The notes beneath the pieces are model-generated. The model was given only the letters and a program-made list of their open reading frames with translations. It ran no database searches and was not told the origin of the DNA. From contig JADKAE010000002.1 of the NCBI GenBank assembly GCA_016715405.1, positions 248,001 to 312,000 of the forward strand: a stretch of 64,000 nt of DNA. The letters are read 5' to 3'. This document shows, in pieces, positions 17,457 through 25,764 of this stretch (position 1 is its first letter; every line of letters starts with the position of its first letter). Both the position numbers and the translations under genes were made by a program. The stretch comes from Saprospiraceae bacterium. Lineage in GTDB: Bacteria; Bacteroidota; Bacteroidia; Chitinophagales; Saprospiraceae.

Positions 17457-19003
17457 ATGAAGTTACAGTACGATTATGTGATTATCGGCAGCGGTTTTGG
17501 GGGCTCGGTGAGCGCCCTGCGCCTGGCCGAAAAAGGATATAAGGTATTGGTGTTGGAAAGGGAAGTGGTTCCGCGCGGAAGACTTCCCCCGTTCAACTGG
17601 AACCTCAGGAAGTGGCTTTGGATGCCTCGCCTGAGGTTTTTGGTATTATGAAAATGACGTTTTTCCGGCACGTCACCATACTTTCCGGCACAGGCGTGGG
17701 CGGTGGTTCTTTGGTGTATGCCAATACCCTGCCGGTGCCCAAGCCGGCTTTTTTTCAATCTGGTAGCTGGGCCGGGCTTGCCGATTGGCAGGCGGAGCTA
17801 AAGCCGCATTACGAGACTGCCCTGCGCATGCTCGGCGCCGCGCCGCCACCCATTTTTCATGAAGGCGAGTTGGCCCTGCAAAAGCTGGCCGGGGAAATCG
17901 GCATGGCCGATCACTTTGAAGCCCCCGACGTGGCCGTCTATTTCGGCAAGCCCGGCGAACGGGCAGACGACCCCTATTTCAACGGCAAAGGCCCCGACCG
18001 CACGGGCTGTATTTATTGCGGCGGTTGTATGACCGGCTGCCGCCACAATGCCAAAAATACGCTGGATAAAAACTACCTCCACCTGGCCCAGCAATTTGGG
18101 TACAGAGATCAGGGCCGAGCAACAGGTGTTCGATGTGAAGCCGTTGGGCAGCCCCGATGGCGCCGACGGCTACGAGATCCACTATCGTTCTTCTACTCGC
18201 GTTTTTTCCAGGCCGCAATTTGTCACTACCCGGGGCGTCGTTTTTGCCGGCGGCGTAATGGGCACGGTCAAGTTGCTTTTGCAGCTCAAACGCGGCTCGC
18301 TGCCCCGCTTGTCCGACAAGGTAGGCCACGATATTCGCAGCAACAATGAAAGCCTGATTCCAGTAACTAGTCTCAATAGCCAAAAGACTTCTCCCAAGGC
18401 ATCGCTATCGGCGCCTTGTTGCATACCGACGCCATAGCCACCTCGAACCGGTGCGCTATTCCAAAGGCTCGGGCTTCTGGCGCCTGCTGCTGGCGCCTGC
18501 AGGTATTTGGCAGCAATACGCTGGTGCGCTTGCTCAGGATCGGAAAAGACTGGCTACAGCACCTGTCCGGAATTTGAAGGTAGTTTTGTAAAGACTGGGC
18601 CAAAAGCACATGCATTGCTGTTTATGCAACACCTCGACAGCACTTTGCGCTTCACGCGTAATGCCCTGGGGCTTATGACCTCTACGGTCGACAAGGCCTC
18701 GCGCCCAGCGCGTTTATTCCCCGGGCCGGCGAATTGGCCCAGCGCTACGCCCGTATCATCGAAGGAAAACCCACCGTTTTTATCCTCGAACCCCTGATGG
18801 GTATTCCCTCTACCGCCCACATCCTCGGCGGCGCCGTGATGGGCGCTACTCCTGCTGAGGGCGTTATCGACAAACACAACCGCGTATTCGGCTACGAAAA
18901 TATGCTGGTCTGCGACGGCTCGATGATCTCTGCCAACCCCGGCGTGAATCCTTCGCTTTCAATCACTGCCATTTCAGAGCGGGCGATGGGGTTTATTGAG
19001 TGA
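17457..19003 (+). pseudogene. GMC-type FAD oxidoreductase (cholesterol oxidase-like), many frameshifts
   Basis: Order of pieces fits one flavoprotein of about 510 aa. FAD-binding YVIIGSGFGGSVSALRLAE at the start; RHVTILSGTGVGGGSLVYA in a second frame; CIYCGGCMTGCRHNAKNTL; GVVFAGGVMGTVKLLLQLKR in a third; then short pieces LEPVRYSKGSGFW and LLFMQHLDSTLRFTRNALG. The C-terminal substrate/FAD segment (GGAVMGATPAEG, CDGSMISANPGVNPSLSITA) is at 18734-19003. At least five breaks are needed. The first two are one missing T near 17641 and one missing G near 18100. This is far denser than elsewhere in the window, so real decay is possible here. The stop lies in a GTGAACT array. Confidence 0.7.
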
Positions 19004-19060
19004 ACTGTGAACTGTGAACTGTGAACTGCTCTTTGATCGGTTCACTGTTCACTGTTCACA
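19000..19060. repeat. Heptamer array GTGAACT x4 with inverted TTCACTG copies
   Basis: Four exact units at 19000-19027 followed by GTTCACT-type inverted units at 19040-19058, which could fold into a long hairpin. The stop codon of the GMC gene (19001-19003) is inside the first unit. Confidence 0.85.
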
Positions 19061-19143
19061 CAATCAGTGACTTCCATCACTGACAATGCCCTCGCAATAC
19101 CCCCATTTTTGTACCATTATTTAATAAAAAACTTGACCATCAC

Positions 19144-19477
19144 ATGTTTGGATTGTTTCAAAAGACAAGCAGCGATTATAAAAACTTGAATGCAGATGAT
19201 TTCCGGAAAGCCGTCGAACACGACAAAATTCGGTTGTACTCGATGTGCACGCCAGCAGAAGCGCATGGCGGCAAGATAAGGCGCCAAGGTGATCAACTTT
19301 ATGGATCCGGGGTTTGCCACGGCCATTTCGAAATTGGACCCCAGCAAATCTTATTATGTGTATTGCCGTAGCGGCGCGCGCAGCGCCAGTGCCTGCCAGG
19401 TAATGGCCAAAAACGGTTTTAAAGAATTGTACAACCTCCGCGGCGGGGTGTTGGATTGGCCGTTTCAGCTCATCTAA
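19144..19477 (+). CDS. Rhodanese-like domain protein (frameshifted)
   Basis: Single rhodanese domain of about 110 aa. The N-terminal frame (19144-) carries DDFRKAVEHDKIRL and PAEAHGGKIR. The C-terminal frame (to 19477) carries VINFMDPGF, the active-site loop VYCRSGARSASACQVM with the catalytic Cys, and NLRGGVLDWPF. One added base near 19284 joins them (GGKIRGAKVINF). Two compensating indels near 19240 would also restore LLDVRTPAE. Rhodaneses move sulfur or sense redox state; no partner is visible nearby. Confidence 0.78.
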
Positions 19478-19545
19478 TGTTGTCTGTTGTCCGTTGTCTG
19501 TTGTCCGTTTCTAGTTACAGAGAACCGACAACCGACAACGGATAA
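19478..19545. repeat. Heptamer array TGTTGTC and inverted GACAACC array
   Basis: About five TGTTGTC/CGTTGTC units directly after the rhodanese TAA, then inverted GACAACC units up to the stop of the convergent minus-strand gene. A hairpin spanning the convergent pair is likely a two-way terminator (inference). Confidence 0.85.
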
Positions 19546-20598
19546 CTATCTCAACTCTATCTTACTAACAATCGGGTAATGGTCGGAAAACTCGGTGCGG
19601 GCTCTTGCATAAGAGCGGATACGCAGGGCTTGGTCGGCCAGGATATAGTCGATGCGGAGCATGGGGACGCTTCCTGAGAAGGTAGTGCCCAAACCCCTGC
19701 CTTTAGCCCGGAAGGCGTCTTGCCTCGAGTCCGACAAAGTGCGGTAGGTATATGAAGTGGGCACATCGTTAAAATCGCCGCAAACCAGGGCGGGGTGCGG
19801 GCATTGATTCACATGTGCGGCAATCTCGTTGGCTTGTTCGGCGCGGCGGCGTGCTGAGCGGCCGTAGCGGCCCAGCATACCTTTGATGCGAAGCCAGGTT
19901 TCCGTTTCCTGAAACTGCTTTTCGGAGGCAATTCTGTCGGCCATTTTAGACACGGCATTGGTTTGGAGGTGCACGTTGTACACCCGCACTGTTTGTCGGC
20001 CCATACTGAGGTCGGCAAACATATAGCCATTGGCGTTATTGGTAAAATAGTGCACCGACTTTTTCTCTATGGGAAACCTGGAAAAGATAGCCAGGGCGCC
20101 TTTGTTATCGCGATAATAATGGGGCAATCCGCCTTGTTTAGTGAGGTAGTTGATATAAGGTGTGGCCAGATCGGGGTGTGGAAACTCCTGCAGGCAGAGC
20201 ACATCGGGCTGGTGAGTATCGAGCAGTTCGGCAAGTGCGTCGGGCGCGGCGCGTTCGGCATTTTTTCCCTTTGGCCAGAAACCGTGACAATTGAAGCTCA
20301 TCACGGCAAAATCGCGTTCGGTATCGGCAGCTTTGCCGCTGAAGGAAAAGCCGTAGAACCCTTGCAGGTAAAAAAATCCTAACAATATACACCCCAACGA
20401 CAGCAGGAAGTGCGGCTTGCTTTTTAGGAGCCAATACACCACAAAGAGCAGGTTGAAAAGCAACAGCCAGGGATAAAACAAACCCGGCACCGCTAATGGC
20501 CAAAAGGCTATCGGCGAAAAAAACGGCGAGGCGTATGCCAGCAGCGTAAAGGCTACCAGGCCTACATTCAACCATCGCAAAAAGTGGGTGATTACCAC
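19546..20598 (-). CDS. Endonuclease/exonuclease/phosphatase family protein with membrane anchor
   Basis: 350 aa. Residues 1-85 form about three membrane helices. The catalytic domain follows: MSFNCHGFW (Asn), LCLQEF (Glu metal ligand), VRVYNVHLQ, LVCGDFND (DxN), IDYILADQ and the final SDHYPIV (Asp-His). This fold cleaves phosphodiester bonds in nucleic acids or lipids; the substrate here is unknown. It starts with GTG 3 bp after the upstream rhomboid gene and closes the mutL-rhomboid operon, an arrangement common in Bacteroidota. Confidence 0.87.
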   Translation of the reverse strand: MVITHFLRWLNVGLVAFTLLAYASPFFSPIAFWPLAVPGLFYPWLLLFNLLFVVYWLLKSKPHFLLSLGCILLGFFYLQGFYGFSFSGKAADTERDFAVMSFNCHGFWPKGKNAERAAPDALAELLDTHQPDVLCLQEFPHPDLATPYINYLTKQGGLPHYYRDNKGALAIFSRFPIEKKSVHYFTNNANGYMFADLSMGRQTVRVYNVHLQTNAVSKMADRIASEKQFQETETWLRIKGMLGRYGRSARRRAEQANEIAAHVNQCPHPALVCGDFNDVPTSYTYRTLSDSRQDAFRAKGRGLGTTFSGSVPMLRIDYILADQALRIRSYARARTEFSDHYPIVSKIELR

Positions 20599-20601
20599 GC
20601 G

Positions 20602-21549
20602 TTATTGTTTGCTGGCATTAAAAAGAAAATCCTTTTCCTCTTTTGTGAGACTATCGTATCCCGACAATTTGATTTTGTCGAGTATGGCGTCGAGGCGCTC
20701 CTGGTGCGAGCCTCTTTCGGCTTTTGCGGGACCGCCGGGAGGTTTTTGACCCTGTGCAGCCGCCCCCTTATTATTCGGATTGCGGTACACCACGCGGGGA
20801 CCGGGCCGCCTGATCTGCCCTTTAGCCAGTGCCCGGAAGAAGTCGGTAATTTTGAAAAAAAAGCGGTTGAGAGGCGCTGCCAGGTCGTTGCCCTGACGCA
20901 GTTGCCACACAAAAACCCAGCCCATCAGCACGCCGCCGAGGTGGGCAAAGTGCCCGCCGGTATTGATATTGCTGCCCAATCCAACGATATCGATAAAAAT
21001 CAGCACGGCGACGATGTATTTAAGCTTGACATCGCCTATCAGGATTAGTCGCATGATGTAATCGGGCGAGATCACGCCGGCGGCTACAACTGTGGCCATC
21101 ACTGCCGCCGAGGCGCCCCAGGCATAGTGAGGGTTGGGGTCGCCGTAAAAGCGCAGGTTGGCATACAGAAAAAATACCAGCCCACCCACCAATCCACCCA
21201 GAAGGTACAAAGGCAGGATGCGGTGGTTGCCGATAAAGTCGGCCACAATACGCCCAAACCAATAAAACAAGAGCATATTGGCGAAGATATGCCAGAAGTC
21301 TTCGTGGAGGAACATGTGGCTAATAATCGTCCACGGATGGATGAGGATATACCAGGGGCTGGATGACAGCGCGAAGAAATTGCGCAAAGCGACATACATC
21401 GGTGGATCCACCCAACTGTTACTCAGCCGCAGAATCACCCATATCAGGCTGATAGTTACAAATACGGCTACATTGACCAGCACGATGCGGGTCACCATAT
21501 TGCCGTAAGTATACTCCCGTTTGATATCTTCCCAAATAGAACGCAGCAT
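20602..21549 (-). CDS. Rhomboid family intramembrane serine protease (first of two)
   Basis: 315 aa with six or more membrane helices. Rhomboid elements are visible: HMFLHEDFWHIFANMLLFYWFG (the HxxxN block), catalytic Ser in WGASAAVMAT and catalytic His in GGHFAHLGG. The tail from residue 215 is soluble, Pro/Lys-rich, and ends with a conserved helical segment (LDAILDKIKLSGYDSLTKEE) seen on Bacteroidota rhomboids. It cleaves membrane proteins within the bilayer. It is the second rhomboid transcribed in the operon, 50 bp after its paralogue. Confidence 0.9.
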   Translation of the reverse strand: MLRSIWEDIKREYTYGNMVTRIVLVNVAVFVTISLIWVILRLSNSWVDPPMYVALRNFFALSSSPWYILIHPWTIISHMFLHEDFWHIFANMLLFYWFGRIVADFIGNHRILPLYLLGGLVGGLVFFLYANLRFYGDPNPHYAWGASAAVMATVVAAGVISPDYIMRLILIGDVKLKYIVAVLIFIDIVGLGSNINTGGHFAHLGGVLMGWVFVWQLRQGNDLAAPLNRFFFKITDFFRALAKGQIRRPGPRVVYRNPNNKGAAAQGQKPPGGPAKAERGSHQERLDAILDKIKLSGYDSLTKEEKDFLFNASKQ

Positions 21550-21599
21550 TCGTTGACGAGATCTATGCGTGATGCAAATTTTAGCGCTTGTTTAAGCTC

Positions 21600-22388
21600 T
21601 TAGCTCATTGGTGAGCCGAATTTCCTCCAGTACAAAATTAGTAAGAATCCCGAAATAGCGCCCCCCAAATGTGCAAAGTGCGCGATATTATCCCACGAGA
21701 ACTGGTTGACGCCCAGGAAAAGTTCGAGGAGCATCAGCACCGGGATAAAATACCGGGCCTGGACGGGGATAGGCAAAAAGATGAGCATGAGCTCGGCGCG
21801 GGGGAAGTACATGCCGAAGGCCAAAAGCAGTCCGTAGATAGCTCCCGAGGCGCCTACGGTGGGTACGCTCATTTTGGCTTTCAGATAGGATTCCATCATC
21901 TGGGTAGAGCCGGCCACCAGGTCGGCGTTGGGTTTTGCGATGAGGGTGCCTACTTCGTCAATCATTTTTTTGCCTTCTTCTGTCAGGCTCCCCTTGGGTA
22001 TGTCGCCGAAAAAAGCCCAGTAGGTCTCGTATCCCGGATTAGCCTTGAAAGCGTCAATGATCTGCTGCATATGGCTAAAATCGTAGTAGTTGTACAGCCA
22101 ATGCACAATGGCGGCGCCGATGGCGCAGAAGAAATAAAAAAACAGAAATCGCTTGGGTCCCATAAGGGTTTCCAGGGCGCTGCCAAACATCACCAGGGCG
22201 AACATGTTGAAAAAGATATGCCCCAGGCTGGCGTGCATGAAGAAGTAGGTGGCCAGCTGTAATGGCTGAAAATCAGGCGCCGCAGGATAACGCAACGCCA
22301 ACATATCAGCATTCAACATTTTACTGATAATAAATACCAATATGTTGATGATTAATAAGTGTTTGACGACGTCGGTTATTCTCAGCAT
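21600..22388 (-). CDS. Rhomboid family intramembrane serine protease (second of two)
   Basis: 262 aa. Catalytic Ser in VGASGAIYGLLLAFG and His in AHFAHLGGAISG; the HxxxN block is MHASLGHIFFNMFALVMFG. An unusual soluble loop of about 70 residues (from DFSHMQQIIDAF to MMESYLKAK) sits between the N-terminal and catalytic helices. Its gene follows mutL after a 150-bp repeat-filled gap and precedes the other rhomboid gene. The pair is diverged and lacks obvious recent duplication. Confidence 0.9.
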   Translation of the reverse strand: MLRITDVVKHLLIINILVFIISKMLNADMLALRYPAAPDFQPLQLATYFFMHASLGHIFFNMFALVMFGSALETLMGPKRFLFFYFFCAIGAAIVHWLYNYYDFSHMQQIIDAFKANPGYETYWAFFGDIPKGSLTEEGKKMIDEVGTLIAKPNADLVAGSTQMMESYLKAKMSVPTVGASGAIYGLLLAFGMYFPRAELMLIFLPIPVQARYFIPVLMLLELFLGVNQFSWDNIAHFAHLGGAISGFLLILYWRKFGSPMS

Positions 22389-22390
22389 TT

Positions 22391-22534
22391 ATGAGAGTTT
22401 ATGGGTTTATGGGTTTAGTAGGGTTTAGCGTTAGGGTTTAGTGCATGCGCAGTTTAGCGTTAGGGTTTAGCGTTAGGGTTTAGATGTCCTACAGTCAGTC
22501 GTACAGTCGTAAAGTCGTACAGTCCTACAGTCGC
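22391..22534. repeat. GTTTAG/GTTAGG and GTCGTACA short tandem repeats
   Basis: Alternating GTTTAGC and GTTAGG units with an embedded TGCATGCGCA, followed by octamers of CAGTCGTA type. It fills the gap between mutL and the rhomboid gene, inside an apparent operon, so it may weaken rather than end transcription. Confidence 0.75.
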
Positions 22535-22538
22535 CCTC

Positions 22539-24380
22539 TCATCCCTCAAACCGCCTGCTCAGTTCATCGAGGTCGTAGGTGACAAAGCAGAGGCGGCCGG
22601 AGGGGCTTTTATAGGGCAATTCGCAGGCAAACAGCTGATCGATAAGCGATTGCATTTCGCGAACTTCGAGTATTTGTCCCCGGCGCAGGGCGGCGCTTTT
22701 GGCCATAGCGCGGGCTATATTTTCGTGTACCTCCAGCTTGAGACCTACATTGGCTTTGTATTGCTCGATGAGCATTTCCACTACAAGTTCTTCGTCTTTT
22801 TTGCCGGCCATCTCGGCGGGTAATCCGCTGATGACAAAGGAATTGGGGCCGTGTACCTGGATATTGAAGCCCAATGCATTGAGGTCGGGCAATATGTCGC
22901 GCAGGAGGTTGGCGTCGGCGGGGGGCAGCATCAGGGGTTTGGGAAACAATTGCTGTTGCGATACCACGCTGCGTTGCGACAGTGCCTTCAGGAATTGCTC
23001 GTACAAGATGCGTTCATGAGCTGCCTGTTGGTCGATTAGCACAAATCCCGACTTGATCTGGCTGACGATATAGGCGCCGTGAATCTGGTAGGGTTCTTTT
23101 TGCGCTGTCGGGGTATTCAGCAGCGAATCGGAGGGGTTATCAGCCGGCCATTCACTTTCGATCGTGAGTCCGCCGGGGGCATTGTCGTCGCCGGGCGTGT
23201 CTTGCAGGCCTTCGTACAGCTGCTCCCATTGTTGTTTAGCCTGAATTGAAGGCTTGCCTGTGCCTCTGCCCTGGCGCCAGTTGATAGAAGAGCTTTCTAT
23301 TGTAGGGGGTATGTTTGAATCGGTAGATTGCGTGGGTATCGGGCGCGCTGTAAAAGTGGGGTCTTGTTCAAAATCGAGCGTGGGCATCACGCTGTATTGC
23401 CCGAGGGCGTGGCGCACGGCCACTCGCAGGTAGTTATAGATCAGATGTTCGTCTTCAAACTTGATTTCCTGCTTGGTGGGGTGTACATTGATATCGATGC
23501 GGGCGGGATCAATTTCAATAAAAATCGCATAAAAAGGAAAAGCTTCTTTGGGTAGCAGGTCATCGTAGGCGCTCACCACGGCGTGGTTGAGATAGCCGCT
23601 GCGAATAAAGCGGTTATTCACAAAAAACAACTGCTCGCCCCTGGTCTTGCGGGCAAATTCGGGTTTGCCGATATAACCCGATATATTGATCACGTCGGTA
23701 TCTTCGCTCACCGGCACCAGCCGTTTGTTGTATACCTGCCCGAAAATGCCCACCAGGCGTTGGCGCAGGTTGCCCGGCGGCAGGTGCAGGATCTCCTCGT
23801 TATTGTGGTGGAGCGAAAAAAACAGGTCTTCGTGTGCAATAGCAATGCGCTGAAACTCATCGATGATATGCCGCATCTCTACCGTGGGGGCTTTGAGAAA
23901 ATTGCGGCGGGCGGGTACGTTGTAAAACAGGTTTTTAACCGCAATATTAGTGCCTGGAGCGCACTGGCAGGCCTCCTGGGTTTTCACCTCCGTAGCTTCC
24001 ACAACAAGGCGAACGCCGAGTTCGTCGGCAGCACGCCGGGTGCGCATTTCTACTTGTGCCACAGCGGCAATAGAAGCCAGTGCTTCGCCCCTGAACCCCA
24101 TCGTGCGAATAGCAAAGAGATCTTGCGCGTTTTTTATTTTCGACGTCGCGTGCCGTTCAAAAGACAAGCGGGCGTCGGTTTCCGACATGCCGCTGCCATT
24201 GTCGATTACCTGTATCAGCGTTCTGCCTGCATCTTTCACGATCAGTTTGATCTGGTTGCTGCCGGCGTCGATGGCGTTTTCCATCAACTCTTTGACCACT
24301 GAAGCGGGGCGTTGAATCACCTCTCCCGCGGCAATCTGGTTGGCTATGGCATCGGGTAAAAGCTGAATAACATCAGCCAT
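22539..24380 (-). CDS. mutL: DNA mismatch repair protein MutL
   Basis: 613 aa, full length. N-terminal GHKL ATPase: ENAIDAG, DNGSGM, TMGFRGEALASI; then KNLFYNVPARRNFLK and the NVHPTKQEIKF segment. A variable linker (residues 345-430) leads to the C-terminal dimerisation domain with IDQQAAHERILYEQF, close to the DQHA(x)2E(x)4E endonuclease motif but with Gln for His. The protein couples MutS mismatch recognition to strand incision. It lies 12 bp after a small membrane-protein gene and heads into two rhomboid genes. Confidence 0.96.
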   Translation of the reverse strand: MADVIQLLPDAIANQIAAGEVIQRPASVVKELMENAIDAGSNQIKLIVKDAGRTLIQVIDNGSGMSETDARLSFERHATSKIKNAQDLFAIRTMGFRGEALASIAAVAQVEMRTRRAADELGVRLVVEATEVKTQEACQCAPGTNIAVKNLFYNVPARRNFLKAPTVEMRHIIDEFQRIAIAHEDLFFSLHHNNEEILHLPPGNLRQRLVGIFGQVYNKRLVPVSEDTDVINISGYIGKPEFARKTRGEQLFFVNNRFIRSGYLNHAVVSAYDDLLPKEAFPFYAIFIEIDPARIDINVHPTKQEIKFEDEHLIYNYLRVAVRHALGQYSVMPTLDFEQDPTFTARPIPTQSTDSNIPPTIESSSINWRQGRGTGKPSIQAKQQWEQLYEGLQDTPGDDNAPGGLTIESEWPADNPSDSLLNTPTAQKEPYQIHGAYIVSQIKSGFVLIDQQAAHERILYEQFLKALSQRSVVSQQQLFPKPLMLPPADANLLRDILPDLNALGFNIQVHGPNSFVISGLPAEMAGKKDEELVVEMLIEQYKANVGLKLEVHENIARAMAKSAALRRGQILEVREMQSLIDQLFACELPYKSPSGRLCFVTYDLDELSRRFEG

Positions 24381-24392
24381 GAGTCTCCTCCT

Positions 24393-24707
24393 TTAATTTT
24401 TCAACCACTGCTCCAAACCCGGCATGGCCATGGTCAGTATCTTGTAACAGGCCAATAGCAGCACGATGAATATGCCGAGTAGAAGCCTGTTGGAACGCCT
24501 GGTTTGTATGGACAAAGGACTTTTGTCGGCAATATAGCCCCTGCGAAAACCTTCGGCGATGCGCGATTTAACGTCTTCCGGATTGACATTGGCTTTCTCC
24601 AGCATGCGCAGGCGCCTTTCGCGTTCTTCCTTTTCGGGGTCCCAAAATCTCGGATGGTACTCGTACTTCCGGTGTTTGGGTAATTTAATCAGTTTGATAA
24701 AAGCCAT
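24393..24707 (-). CDS. Small conserved membrane protein upstream of mutL
   Basis: 104 aa. The first 65 residues are charged (FWDPEKEERERRLR; VNPEDVKSRIAEGFRRGY) and one membrane helix follows (residues 72-93, NRLLLGIFIVLLLACYKIL). Equivalent small genes sit next to mutL in other Bacteroidota. The function is unknown, and database names such as riboflavin synthase subunit for this family are not supported by the sequence. Confidence 0.75.
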   Translation of the reverse strand: MAFIKLIKLPKHRKYEYHPRFWDPEKEERERRLRMLEKANVNPEDVKSRIAEGFRRGYIADKSPLSIQTRRSNRLLLGIFIVLLLACYKILTMAMPGLEQWLKN

Positions 24708-24769
24708 ATGGTTTGCCTTTATTTAGATAATATAAACGCACAGCAACCGCATTTGGATGCGAGATTATT

Positions 24770-24856
24770 GCAGTTTAGTAGAGTTTAGTAGGGTTTAGTA
24801 GGGTAAAAAAACTAAACCCTACTAAACTGCCGAAGGCACTAAACCTTACTAAACAG
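24770..24856. repeat. GTTTAGTAGG repeats with inverted copy
   Basis: GTTTAGTAGG units, then AAAAAA, then the inverted CTAAACCCTACTAAAC units. This large hairpin lies just after the stop of the DUF1963 gene and reads as a terminator candidate. Confidence 0.8.
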
Positions 24857-24862
24857 TTACTA

Positions 24863-25657
24863 TTAATGGCAGTCCCAGTGGTATACGACCTTAGAAAAAT
24901 CGCATTTTTTTAGATCTTCTTCTGCAATAAAGAAGTGTGCGGTGCCCATGTCTCCCCAGTTGCACTCTATTTCTACGTCGGAGTCCATCTGGAAAAGCAA
25001 AAGCATGGGATTATCGGCATCCCGCGGGTCTTCCTGGGCAAAATGCGCGTAGCCGCCTATTTTATGCCCTTCTGCGGAGACTTCATGGCCGTAGGACTGT
25101 ATGATATCCCACTTTTGTTCTTCATCTTCAAACTGGTCGAAAAAGTTTTCGCCCATGGCTTTTTCAAAGGCAGCGTCTTCAACCGGCGCTATTTCGTCGG
25201 TTAATTCAAAAGACGTGCCGTAGTATTGATCGGGGTAGATGGGTGTGTTTTCGAAAGCAGGCAGGAAGTCGAAATCGGATTCGAGGGCAGTTTCGGACTT
25301 GATGACGTCGGGAAAATAAACGACCTTAAAGCTATGCTGGGTACCGCCTTCTTCGGGGTCCATGCCGTAGAGGTCGTCGTCGCCGATGTAAAATTGCAAC
25401 AGTCCTTTAGAAGGATACGGCGCCAGGGCCGGCACTTCTTCAAAGTTGATCTGCGCCAGAAAAAACAGCGGATGTCCACCCGGCGTAGTGGGATAAGGCG
25501 TACCTAAAGGCAGATAAGGATGGCCGCCAAAACGGCTGCCCCAGGGTGTGGTAGCCTCTCCAATGGGAATAATTTCAATAAATGAGCGCCTGGTATCGGC
25601 CAGCGCCGCGGCAAAGGGCGCCAGTTCGTCGGGTAGTTCGTAGTTCATCAGTTCCAT
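24863..25657 (-). CDS. DUF1963 (YwqG-like) protein
   Basis: 264 aa, cytoplasmic. Recognised by SRFGGHPYLPLGTPYP, LFFLAQINFEEVP, GLLQFYIGDDDLYGMD and KIGGYAHFAQEDPR with a C-terminal LLFQMDSD...WGD..TAHFFI block, all typical of the YwqG family. The molecular role of the family is unknown. The sequence is very acidic. The gene is monocistronic by spacing and is bounded by repeat hairpins on both sides. Confidence 0.85.
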   Translation of the reverse strand: MELMNYELPDELAPFAAALADTRRSFIEIIPIGEATTPWGSRFGGHPYLPLGTPYPTTPGGHPLFFLAQINFEEVPALAPYPSKGLLQFYIGDDDLYGMDPEEGGTQHSFKVVYFPDVIKSETALESDFDFLPAFENTPIYPDQYYGTSFELTDEIAPVEDAAFEKAMGENFFDQFEDEEQKWDIIQSYGHEVSAEGHKIGGYAHFAQEDPRDADNPMLLLFQMDSDVEIECNWGDMGTAHFFIAEEDLKKCDFSKVVYHWDCH

Positions 25658-25690
25658 GGGGCGAATTTAGCATTTTATGCTGGAAAAATT

Positions 25691-25764
25691 TAATTAGCCG
25701 TTAGGGCTTAGCTCTTAGCGGTCAGCTGACTGCTGATTGCTAACCGCTAAGAGCTACTAACCGC
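25691..25764. repeat. Heptamer hairpin, CTTAGCG/GCTAACC family
   Basis: TTAG-containing heptamers followed by their inverted form (TGACTGC at the centre), ending directly at the stop of the minus-strand aromatic-rich protein gene. Confidence 0.8.
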
